A stretch of 64,000 nt of DNA. Source: Martelella mediterranea (GTDB taxonomy: Bacteria; Pseudomonadota; Alphaproteobacteria; Rhizobiales; Rhizobiaceae). Each line of letters starts with the position of its first letter. The stretch's first letter is position 1. Shown one piece after another: positions 57,367 through 64,000 of the stretch. The stretch is from NCBI GenBank assembly GCA_003001975.1, contig PVUG01000003.1:124001-188000 (forward strand), written 5' to 3'. The translations under genes were made by a program, and so were the position numbers. Below the pieces are notes generated by a model that was not told the origin of the DNA, made no database searches, and was given only the letters and a program-made list of their open reading frames with translations.

Positions 57367-57481
57367 CACGCAGTTCAGGAATGACAATGATGACCAGTGA
57401 CGTCATTTCCTGGAAAGCCTGTTTTAACGCAATATTTTGATTCCTATAAACAAAGCTAAACTGGCATCAGTGAACTGCGTG
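57367..57481. repeat. 115-bp segment bounded by 11-bp inverted repeats
   Basis: CACGCAGTTCA (57367-57377) and TGAACTGCGTG (57471-57481) are perfect inverted copies. Just inside the left arm TTCAGGAATGAC (57374-57385) can pair with GTCATTTCCTGGAA (57400-57413). The interior is AT-rich. No open reading frame and no target duplication are evident. It lies downstream of the acyl-CoA dehydrogenase stop and could form the transcript end. Confidence 0.5.
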
Positions 57482-57520
57482 CGAAGGCATGGGCAACAGT
57501 CCGAGACTACATTTTTGCCG

Positions 57521-58732
57521 TTATTCCGCGGCGGCAGAACGCCCGAGTTCGCGTAGCCCCGTCTTGCCGTGATGGCGGTCGGCGAGCTTGTAGCCAAGCG
57601 CATCTTCGGCGATCAGCACTTTCTGGACATTGGCCGAACCTTCGCCGGTAAACATCAGGTCGGCGTAGTTCTTGTAGCGCGAAACGCGATATTCGGTCGA
57701 AATGCCGTAGCCGCCGAATATCTGCTGGGCCGTGTCGGTACAGAACTTGGCCGTCTGCGAGGCGTGCAGCTTGGCGATGGAGGCAATGCGGTTGGTCGCA
57801 AGACCGGCATCCATATATTGCGCCGTCTTGTAGACCAGCGCCCGGCTTGCCTCGATGGCAACAGCCATGTCGGCGATCTGGCCCTGAATGAGCTGGAATT
57901 TGCCGATCGGATTGCCGCGCACGATGCGCTCATTGGCATAGCGCACCGCGTCCTCATAAGCGCCGATGGCAATGCCGAGCGCCTTTGCGCCGATGACAGC
58001 CCGCCCGCCCTGCAGCGCCCGCATGATGATCTTGAACCCCTCGCCCTCCTGGCCGAGACGGTTTTCGACCGGTACGACGAAATCATCGAGGTAAAGCGCG
58101 GAAGACCGGAAGGCCTTGGAAAGCTGGGTCGGGATCGGCTGGGCGACAAAGCCCGGATATTTCTTCGGCTCGACGATGAAGGCGGTCACGCCCCTGGCGC
58201 CGGCCTCCGGATCGGTTTTGGCAAGCAGGATGCCGACATCACATTCGTCGCCAAGCGTTGCCCACATCTTCGAACCGCTGATGCGGTAGACATCGCCATC
58301 ACGCTTCGCCACGGTCTTCATCGCACCGGCGGCATCCGAGCCGGAACCCGCCTCCGTCAGCGCCATCATGCCGATCGACTTTCCGGCGATGATGTCGGGG
58401 ACGTATTTTTCGATCTGCTCCTCGGTTCCGCCAAGATAGATACAGGCCGGGCAATTGCCGCCCTGCTGGTTCGAACAACCGGCAAAGCGGATATCAAGCC
58501 GCGAAATCTCCTCCAGGATGACAACGGCCGCCATATAGCCAAGCCCCGTCCCGCCAACGGATTCTGGAAAGGTCGAGCCGTAAAATCCGGCAGCACCCGC
58601 CTTCATGATCAGGTCTCGCGGCAATTCGCGCCGTTCCTCATAACCATCGAGTGCCGGAATGACTTCGGATTCCATGAAACGGCGCACACTGTCGCGGATA
58701 GCCGGGATTTCTTCAGGTAGCAGTTCGTCCAT
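57521..58732 (-). CDS. Acyl-CoA dehydrogenase
   Basis: 403 residues, full-length FAD-dependent acyl-CoA dehydrogenase. Landmarks: MMALTEAGSGSDAAGAMKTVA (FAD/substrate loop), ISGSKMWATLGDECDVGILLAKT, and the C-terminal QQIFGGYGISTEYRVSRYKNYADLMFTGEGSANVQ, with the catalytic-base candidate E364. It passes electrons to the EtfBA flavoprotein encoded divergently. Relatives act on short or branched acyl-CoAs. It is transcribed alone; the 307-base divergent region (58733-59039) contains a sigma-54 site for the opposite operon. Confidence 0.92.
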   Translation of the reverse strand: MDELLPEEIPAIRDSVRRFMESEVIPALDGYEERRELPRDLIMKAGAAGFYGSTFPESVGGTGLGYMAAVVILEEISRLDIRFAGCSNQQGGNCPACIYLGGTEEQIEKYVPDIIAGKSIGMMALTEAGSGSDAAGAMKTVAKRDGDVYRISGSKMWATLGDECDVGILLAKTDPEAGARGVTAFIVEPKKYPGFVAQPIPTQLSKAFRSSALYLDDFVVPVENRLGQEGEGFKIIMRALQGGRAVIGAKALGIAIGAYEDAVRYANERIVRGNPIGKFQLIQGQIADMAVAIEASRALVYKTAQYMDAGLATNRIASIAKLHASQTAKFCTDTAQQIFGGYGISTEYRVSRYKNYADLMFTGEGSANVQKVLIAEDALGYKLADRHHGKTGLRELGRSAAAE

Positions 58733-58943
58733 AAATTGATGTCCTCACGAAAATCGCGTCATGTCCTCAGCGCAGACAGCCGCGCAAATATCATCCACGG
58801 CGCGGACTGGTCTTCATACACCGCCCGTGGACGCCTCCATTCATTGCCCTCCACTCCGCCCGGCGGGCAAACCCGCCACCGACGCGAAGCACGGCAGACG
58901 CGCACCATCATCGCAATCCCCATGCCAGCAACAGCCCCTTTCA

Positions 58944-58959
58944 TGGCACGCAGCTTGCG
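58944..58959 (+). promoter_or_regulatory. Predicted sigma-54 promoter of etfBA operon
   Basis: TGGCACGCAGCTTGCG is a near-perfect -24/-12 element (TGGCACG-N4-TTGC; GG-N10-GC spacing). A start point near 58970 would leave about 70 bases before the etfB ATG at 59040. A bacterial enhancer-binding protein would be required; none is encoded in the window. No other signal is evident in 58733-59039. Confidence 0.65.
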
Positions 58960-59039
58960 AAACGATAAACGCGGAAGATGCCATGCCGCAATGCGCGGAC
59001 ATGTCCTCTCAAGAACATGAAAGAACGGGAAATACGTCA

Positions 59040-59789
59040 ATGAAGATCCTGGTCCCTGTTAAGCGCGTCGTCGACTATAACGTGAAAATCCGTGTGAAAC
59101 CGGACGGCACCGGCGTCGAACTTGCCAATGTGAAGATGTCGATGAACCCTTTCGACGAGATTTCCGTCGAGGAAGCCCTGCGCCTGAAGGAAGCGGGCAA
59201 GGCGGACGAAGTCGTCGTCGTCTCCATCGGCCCGGCAAAATCGGAAGAAACGCTGCGCACGGCGCTTGCCATGGGCGCAGACCGCGCGATCCTCATCCAG
59301 ACCGATGAAACAGTCGAGCCGCTGGCCGTCGCCAAGCTTCTGAAAGGCGTCGTTGAAAGCGAAAGCCCGCAGCTTGTCATTCTCGGCAAGCAGGCGATCG
59401 ACGATGACAGCAACCAGACAGGACAGATGCTGGCGGCACTGTTGGGCTGGGGACAGGGCACATTCGCCTCGAAAGTCGAGCCCGGCGACGGCAAGGTCAG
59501 TGTCACCCGCGAGATCGATGGCGGTCTTCAGACCGTCGAACTCACCCTTCCAGCCATCGTCACCACCGATCTGCGCCTCAACGAGCCGCGTTATGCCTCC
59601 CTGCCCAACATCATGAAAGCAAAGAAAAAGCCGTTGGACAAAAAGACGCCCGACGATTTCGGCGTCGATATCGCACCGCGCCTGAAGGTGCTGAAGACCG
59701 AGGAACCCGAAGGCCGCAAGGCGGGCATCCGGGTCGCGTCCGTGGCCGAACTTGTCGAAAAACTGAAATCCGAAGCCGGTGTGCTTTAA
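59040..59789 (+). CDS. etfB: Electron transfer flavoprotein beta subunit
   Basis: 249 residues. It opens [49 protein letters not shown], the standard EtfB N-terminus, with AMP-binding segment [32 protein letters not shown] and recognition loop region [22 protein letters not shown]. It accepts electrons from acyl-CoA and related dehydrogenases with EtfA. The ATG at 59040 matches the family start; the longer frame upstream does not. Eighteen bases separate it from etfA. Confidence 0.95.
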   Translation: MKILVPVKRVVDYNVKIRVKPDGTGVELANVKMSMNPFDEISVEEALRLKEAGKADEVVVVSIGPAKSEETLRTALAMGADRAILIQTDETVEPLAVAKLLKGVVESESPQLVILGKQAIDDDSNQTGQMLAALLGWGQGTFASKVEPGDGKVSVTREIDGGLQTVELTLPAIVTTDLRLNEPRYASLPNIMKAKKKPLDKKTPDDFGVDIAPRLKVLKTEEPEGRKAGIRVASVAELVEKLKSEAGVL

Positions 59790-59807
59790 ACAGGCGGAGA
59801 ACCGACC

Positions 59808-60737
59808 ATGACCATTCTTCTTCTCGGCGAATACGAAAACGGCGCCCTTTCCGACCAGACCGGCAAGGCCGTTTCCGCCGCCCGCCAGATCGGCGGCGAT
59901 ATCCATCTTCTGCTTGCCGGTTCAAACCTTTCCGATGTCGCGACCGAAGCAGCAAAGCTCGACGGCGTCGCAAAGGTTCTGACGGCAGAGGCCGCCGATT
60001 ACGATAACGCGCTGGCCGAGCCGCTGGCAGCGCTGATCGTGTCGCTGGCCGATGGCTATGACGTCTTCATGGCCGCCGCCACGACAACCGGCAAGAATGT
60101 GATGCCGCGCGTTGCTGCCTTGATCGACGTGATGCAGATTTCGGAAATCATCGATGTGGTGTCCGCCGATACGTTCAAACGGCCGATCTTTGCCGGAAAC
60201 GCCATCGAAACCGTCCAGTCCGGCGATGCCAGAAAGGTCATCACCGTGCGCGGCTCGGCCTTTGCGGCACCCGGCACATCCGGCTCCGCAGCAGTCGAAC
60301 CGGTCGCGACGGCTGAAAATCCCGGCGTATCGGCCTTTGTCTCCGAAGCACTCTCCAGCTCCGACCGCCCGGAATTAACGTCGGCGAAAATCATCGTTTC
60401 CGGCGGCCGCGGCGTAGGGTCATCGGAAAAATTCGAAGAGGTCATTCTGCCGCTGGCCGACAAGCTCGGTGCGGCCGTCGGCGCCTCGCGCGCGGCCGTC
60501 GATTCCGGCTATGCCCCGAATGACTGGCAGGTGGGACAGACCGGCAAGGTGGTGGCCCCCGATCTTTACATCGCCTGCGGCATTTCCGGAGCCATCCAGC
60601 ATCTGGCAGGCATGAAGGATTCGAAAGTGATCGTCGCCATCAACAAGGATGAGGAAGCGCCGATCTTCCAGATCGCCGATTACGGCCTTGTCGGTGACCT
60701 GTTCGACATTCTGCCCGAACTCGAAAAGGCGCTCTAG
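59808..60737 (+). CDS. etfA: Electron transfer flavoprotein alpha subunit
   Basis: 309 residues. The FAD-binding C-terminal domain carries [100 protein letters not shown], the EtfA signature. The N-terminal half resembles EtfB. It delivers electrons to ETF-ubiquinone oxidoreductase. GGCGGAGAACCGACC precedes the ATG. The thiolase gene starts one base after its stop. Confidence 0.95.
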   Translation: MTILLLGEYENGALSDQTGKAVSAARQIGGDIHLLLAGSNLSDVATEAAKLDGVAKVLTAEAADYDNALAEPLAALIVSLADGYDVFMAAATTTGKNVMPRVAALIDVMQISEIIDVVSADTFKRPIFAGNAIETVQSGDARKVITVRGSAFAAPGTSGSAAVEPVATAENPGVSAFVSEALSSSDRPELTSAKIIVSGGRGVGSSEKFEEVILPLADKLGAAVGASRAAVDSGYAPNDWQVGQTGKVVAPDLYIACGISGAIQHLAGMKDSKVIVAINKDEEAPIFQIADYGLVGDLFDILPELEKAL

Positions 60738-60738
60738 G

Positions 60739-61944
60739 ATGACCGAAGCTTTGATCTGCGATGCCGTTCGCACACCCATCGGCCGTTATGGCGGCGCATT
60801 GTCATCGGTAAGACCGGACGACCTCGCAGCCCATGTGATCACGGCCCTGATGGAACGCCATCCGGGTCTTGACTGGGCGCGCGTGGACGAGGTTGTCTTC
60901 GGCTCAGCCAATCAGGCGGGTGAGGACAACCGCAATGTCGCGCGGATGGCAGCGCTTCTTTCCGGACTTCCCGTCAATGTGCCGGGAACGACGGTCAACC
61001 GGCTTTGCGCATCCGGCATGGATGCCGTGGGTGCGGCAGCGCGCGGCATCAAGGCGGGCGACTACGACCTTGTCATTGCCGGCGGTGTGGAAAGCATGAG
61101 CCGTGCGCCCTTTGTCATGCCCAAGGCGGCAAGCGCCTTCAGCCGCGCCAATGCGGTTTACGACACCACCATCGGCTGGCGCTTCGTCAATCCGAAGATG
61201 AAAAAGCGCTACGGCGTCGATTCAATGCCCGAAACGGCGGACAATGTCGCCGCCGACTACAAAATTGCCCGTGCCGATCAGGATGCGTTCGCGGCCCGGT
61301 CACAGGCACGTTGGCAGGCGGCGCATGACGGCGGGATCTTTGCCGATGAAATCATTCCCGTCACCGTTCCGCAGCGCAAGGGCGATCCGGTTACCGTCTC
61401 GACCGACGAGCATCCCCGCCCCGGCACAACGGTCGAGAAACTTGCCGGGCTCAAAGGCGTCAACGGTCCCGACCTGACGGTGACGGCGGGCAATGCTTCC
61501 GGTGTCAATGACGGCGCGGCTAGTCTGCTGATCGCCAGCGCCGAAGCGGCCGCCGAACACGGGTTGAAGCCGATGGCGCGGATCATCTCGATGGCGGCGG
61601 CCGGCGTCGAACCCCGCGTCATGGGCGTCGGGCCGATTGCAGCCACCGAAAAGGTTCTGGCGCGCACCGGCCTCACCATCGCCGATATGGATGTGATCGA
61701 GCTGAACGAGGCCTTTGCCGCGCAGGCGCTCGCCACCACCCGGGCGCTCGGCCTTGCAGATGATGCCCCGCATGTCAACGCCAATGGCGGCGCCATCGCC
61801 ATGGGCCATCCGCTCGGCATGTCGGGCGCGCGCCTCGTGCTCACGGCCGCCTACCAGCTGCGCCGCACCGGCGGCCGCTATGCGCTTTGCACCATGTGCG
61901 TCGGCGTCGGTCAGGGCACGGCCCTTGTGCTTGAAGCGGTGTGA
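60739..61944 (+). CDS. Thiolase (3-oxoadipyl-CoA / acetyl-CoA acyltransferase)
   Basis: 401 residues. Catalytic residues: nucleophile C90 in NRLCASGMDAV, His in NANGGAIAMGHPLGMSGAR, second Cys in LCTMCVGVGQG. Opening ALICDAVRTPIGRYGGALSSVRPDDLAA resembles PcaF-type thiolases, but the specificity (3-oxoadipyl-CoA versus other 3-oxoacyl-CoA) cannot be fixed. Third gene of the etfBA operon. No ring-cleavage (pca) genes are nearby. Confidence 0.92.
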   Translation: MTEALICDAVRTPIGRYGGALSSVRPDDLAAHVITALMERHPGLDWARVDEVVFGSANQAGEDNRNVARMAALLSGLPVNVPGTTVNRLCASGMDAVGAAARGIKAGDYDLVIAGGVESMSRAPFVMPKAASAFSRANAVYDTTIGWRFVNPKMKKRYGVDSMPETADNVAADYKIARADQDAFAARSQARWQAAHDGGIFADEIIPVTVPQRKGDPVTVSTDEHPRPGTTVEKLAGLKGVNGPDLTVTAGNASGVNDGAASLLIASAEAAAEHGLKPMARIISMAAAGVEPRVMGVGPIAATEKVLARTGLTIADMDVIELNEAFAAQALATTRALGLADDAPHVNANGGAIAMGHPLGMSGARLVLTAAYQLRRTGGRYALCTMCVGVGQGTALVLEAV

Positions 61945-61981
61945 TCCAATCTAAAAAGACAGACAGAAACAGGCAGGAACG

Positions 61982-63400
61982 ATGAAACATTACGGCAAGT
62001 TCTTTATCGATGGCGAATGGGTTGAGCCAATCAGCGCCCGCCCCTTCGAGCTCATCAATCCGGCAACCGAGGAAGCCTTCGCAACGGTTGCTCTTGGCAG
62101 CCCGGAAGATGTCGACCGGGCGGTCGCCGCGGCAAAACAGGCGCTGCCGGTCCTGGCGCAAAGCTCCAAGGAAGACCGGATCGAAATGCTCGAACGGCTG
62201 ATCGAGGCCTTTACCGCCCGCGAAAGCGAGGTAATGGCGGCGCTGACGCAGGAAATGGGCGCGCCCGTCAGCCTCAAGGGCCAGACCGGCTCGGCGCTCA
62301 ATGCCTTGCGGCAGGGCATCGCGACGCTGAAGGAATACGAGTTTGAGACCCGGCTCGGCGTCAATATCCTGCGGCGCGAGCCCATCGGCGTTGCCGGGAT
62401 CATCACGCCCTGGAACTGGCCGATCCAGCTTTTGTGCAACAAGCTGGCCTCTGCCCTTGCCGCCGGCTGTTCCGTCGTTGCCAAACCCAGCGAATACACG
62501 CCGGTCAGTGCCATCGTGTTTGCCGAAATCGTTCAGGACGCCGGATTGCCGAAAGGCGTCTTCAATCTGGTCAATGGCGACGGGCCGGGCGTGGGCAATG
62601 CCATCAGCGCACACAACGATATCGGCGTTGTTTCCTTCACCGGGTCCACGCGCGCGGGCATCATGGTGGCTGAGGCCGCCGCGCCCTCGGTCAAACGCGT
62701 CACCCAGGAACTCGGCGGCAAATCCGCCAACCTGATCATGCCGGATGCCGATCTGGCAGCGGCGGCGCACTACAATGTCACGCGCGGTTATTCCAACACC
62801 GGCCAGTCCTGCCACTCGCCGACCCGCATCCTCGTTCACGAAAGCCAGCTGGAAGAACTGACCGGGCATCTGCAGGAAGCCGCCACGAAGATCAAAGTGG
62901 GCGACCCCAACGACCCGGAAACCACGCTCGGCCCGGTCGTCAACCGGACGCAATTCGAGCGCATCCAGCACTATATTGAAACCGGCATCAAGGAGGGCGG
63001 TCGGCTGATCTGCGGCGGTCCGGGCCGCCCCGAAGGGCTGGAGCGCGGCTACTACATCCGCCCGACGATCTTTGCCGACATCACCCCGGATATGACGATC
63101 GCGCGGGAAGAGATTTTCGGCCCGGTCACCTCCGTCATTACCTATAACGATCTTGAAGAGGCGATCGCCATCGCCAATGACACCGAATACGGCCTCGGCG
63201 CTTACGTCTTTGGCGCAGACAAGGAAAAGGTGCTCGATGTCGGCCGCCGGCTGAATGCGGGTCGCGTGTTCCTCAACGGCGCACCGCCCAACACCGTGGC
63301 CCCGATGGGCGGCTACGGAAAATCCGGCAATGGCCGCGAGATGGGCACCTTCGGCATGGAGGAATATCTCGAGACCAAGGCGATCATCGGCTATTACTGA
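61982..63400 (+). CDS. Aldehyde dehydrogenase (NAD(P)+)
   Basis: 472 residues, ALDH superfamily. Active-site N145 in ITPWNWPIQL, E243 in TQELGGKSAN, nucleophile C277 in SNTGQSCHSP; the cofactor site GSTRAG at 221-226. C-terminal EEIFGPVTSV and GGYGKSGNGREMG. It lies 37 bases after the thiolase in the etf operon. It should oxidise an aldehyde intermediate to the acid feeding the acyl-CoA steps; substrate unknown. A strong hairpin follows ten bases after its stop. Confidence 0.92.
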   Translation: MKHYGKFFIDGEWVEPISARPFELINPATEEAFATVALGSPEDVDRAVAAAKQALPVLAQSSKEDRIEMLERLIEAFTARESEVMAALTQEMGAPVSLKGQTGSALNALRQGIATLKEYEFETRLGVNILRREPIGVAGIITPWNWPIQLLCNKLASALAAGCSVVAKPSEYTPVSAIVFAEIVQDAGLPKGVFNLVNGDGPGVGNAISAHNDIGVVSFTGSTRAGIMVAEAAAPSVKRVTQELGGKSANLIMPDADLAAAAHYNVTRGYSNTGQSCHSPTRILVHESQLEELTGHLQEAATKIKVGDPNDPETTLGPVVNRTQFERIQHYIETGIKEGGRLICGGPGRPEGLERGYYIRPTIFADITPDMTIAREEIFGPVTSVITYNDLEEAIAIANDTEYGLGAYVFGADKEKVLDVGRRLNAGRVFLNGAPPNTVAPMGGYGKSGNGREMGTFGMEEYLETKAIIGYY

Positions 63401-63409
63401 CGACAGTAA

Positions 63410-63440
63410 AACGGGCGGTGCATCGGTTTCACCGCCCGTT
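63410..63440 (+). terminator. Terminator hairpin of the etfBA-thiolase-ALDH operon
   Basis: AACGGGCGGTG - nine-base loop - CACCGCCCGTT, a perfect 11-bp stem ten bases after the stop codon, followed by GTGATTTCTC. The stem is strong; the T-tract is modest. Confidence 0.7.
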
Positions 63441-63537
63441 GTGATTTCTCATAGGACCGCCACCCGGCGCGCCCTGTTCCCGGTTGCTTCACCACAGTCG
63501 TATTGTGCCGGTTAGGCACCGTATTCGCCTGTCTCAG

Positions 63538-63680
63538 GCGTCATCCTCGTGCTTGACACGAGGATCCAATCACAGTTTTGGCACGGAAAAAATCAGCCTG
63601 ATGGTTCAGCGCATCAAACCGGCACCTCTGTCGCGTATAGCGAGGCACATGGATCCTCGTGTCAGGCACGAGGATGACGC
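63538..63680. repeat. Paired CTTGA-loop hairpin repeat (copy 6, GTG variant)
   Basis: Left hairpin ATCCTCGTG-cttga-CACGAGGAT, right inverted half GATCCTCGTG-tcagg-CACGAGGATGACGC with a changed loop. It has the same GTG/CAC stem variant as copy 5, 6.3 kb away. It occupies the centre of the 63401-63782 gap; otherwise only a weak 7-bp hairpin (63712-63735) is seen there. Confidence 0.85.
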
Positions 63681-63782
63681 GGAGTGTATCCGCGGGTCTG
63701 TCAGCAAACCGACGGGCGATGCGCTCGCCGCCCGTTCCAATGACGCAAGCCCCCTTATGTCGTCCAAAGCCGGAACCAGCGC

Positions 63783-64000
63783 TCAGGCCGCTTCGATGGC
63801 TCCTTCCTTCACCTTTTCCGGCTTGTCCGTGCGGGTCGCCTGCGTTGCCGAAAGTCGGCGGCGGCGGTGCAGGGAGGACGGGATATTCATGCCTTCCCGG
63901 TATTTCGCAACCGTGCGGCGGGCAATGTCGATGCCCTTTGTCTTCAACGCTTTCACAAGCGCATCGTCGGAAAGCACGCTATCGGCGCTTTCCGCGCCGA
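63783..64000 (-). CDS. rpoN: RNA polymerase sigma-54 factor, C-terminus only
   Basis: The visible part encodes the last ~72 residues. It contains the RpoN box ARRTVAKYRE in ALVKALKTKGIDIARRTVAKYREGMNIPSS, which contacts the -24 promoter element, followed by a longer-than-usual lysine/arginine-rich tail ending KEGAIEAA. The frame is open to the window edge (reading AESADSVLSDD), so the GTG at 63977 is not the start; the rest lies to the right. It is the only sigma factor seen here and is relevant to the two sigma-54-type promoters at 56930 and 58944. Confidence 0.93.
   Translation of the reverse strand, partial: GAESADSVLSDDALVKALKTKGIDIARRTVAKYREGMNIPSSLHRRRRLSATQATRTDKPEKVKEGAIEAA

Noticed and set aside
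58756-58782. TGT...ACA as a NifA upstream site for etfBA
   Set aside because: Spacing is 11 rather than 10 bases and no nitrogen-fixation genes are nearby.
58773-58790. Possible second sigma-54 site for the acyl-CoA dehydrogenase gene (GCAAATATCATCC)
   Set aside because: GC to CC spacing is nine rather than ten bases and the -24 element is not TGGCAC.

Overview
The window is about 61% GC and reads as chromosome or large replicon of an alphaproteobacterium of the order Hyphomicrobiales (Rhizobiales). The evidence is a rhizobial-type L-rhamnose locus with a RhaD aldolase-dehydrogenase fusion, a BioR/BioY biotin system with BioR operators, a perfect CtrA box (TTAA-N7-TTAA), many TRAP and ABC uptake systems, and several families of rhizobial-style palindromic intergenic repeats. 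Rhizobiaceae or Aurantimonadaceae-like genera (for example Martelella) would fit, but the genus is inference. No rRNA, tRNA, CRISPR array or phage genes were seen.

Layout. 1-2853: the 3' part of a LacI regulator, a tetraloop-bearing repeat, and a PepSY / cytochrome b561 / membrane-tethered LuxR trio. 2860-14059: L-rhamnose catabolism. RhaR, ABC transporter RhaSTPQ and kinase RhaK lie on the minus strand; RhaD, RhaI and RhaU are divergent on the plus strand, across an operator of phased TGATTG repeats. 14249-17312: two aldo/keto reductases and a nucleotidyltransferase. 17313-22287: a CtrA box, a candidate structured RNA with an intrinsic terminator, then a complete sugar ABC operon. 22288-22554: a 267-bp MITE-like element. 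22599-25593: a TRAP transporter. 25953-29099: a GAF-EAL protein, an AraC regulator and an aldo/keto reductase. 29282-31081: the biotin regulon (DUF1284, BioY, BioR). 31214-37674: a LysR regulator, thiC with a TPP riboswitch, a beta-hydroxyacid dehydrogenase-like gene, a phosphodiesterase and two exporters. 37867-46017: a beta-glucoside-type ABC operon with a GH3 glycosidase and a divergent LacI regulator. 46112-53748: a peptide-type ABC operon with a nitrilase-family hydrolase and a divergent LysR. 53897-56883: a second TRAP transporter behind a sigma-54 promoter. 57521-63400: acyl-CoA dehydrogenase, and divergently etfBA, thiolase and aldehyde dehydrogenase behind another sigma-54 promoter. 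63783-64000: the C-terminus of RpoN (sigma-54).

Taken together this is a nutrient-scavenging region. Most catabolic blocks pair an uptake system with a local regulator and an enzyme set, and several have recognisable control sites. The least explained signals are the CtrA-linked RNA candidate (17429-17606), the MITE-like element (22288-22554), the covarying hairpin repeats, and the two sigma-54 promoters close to rpoN. All functional assignments are from reading motifs and overall sequence character; no database search was run.
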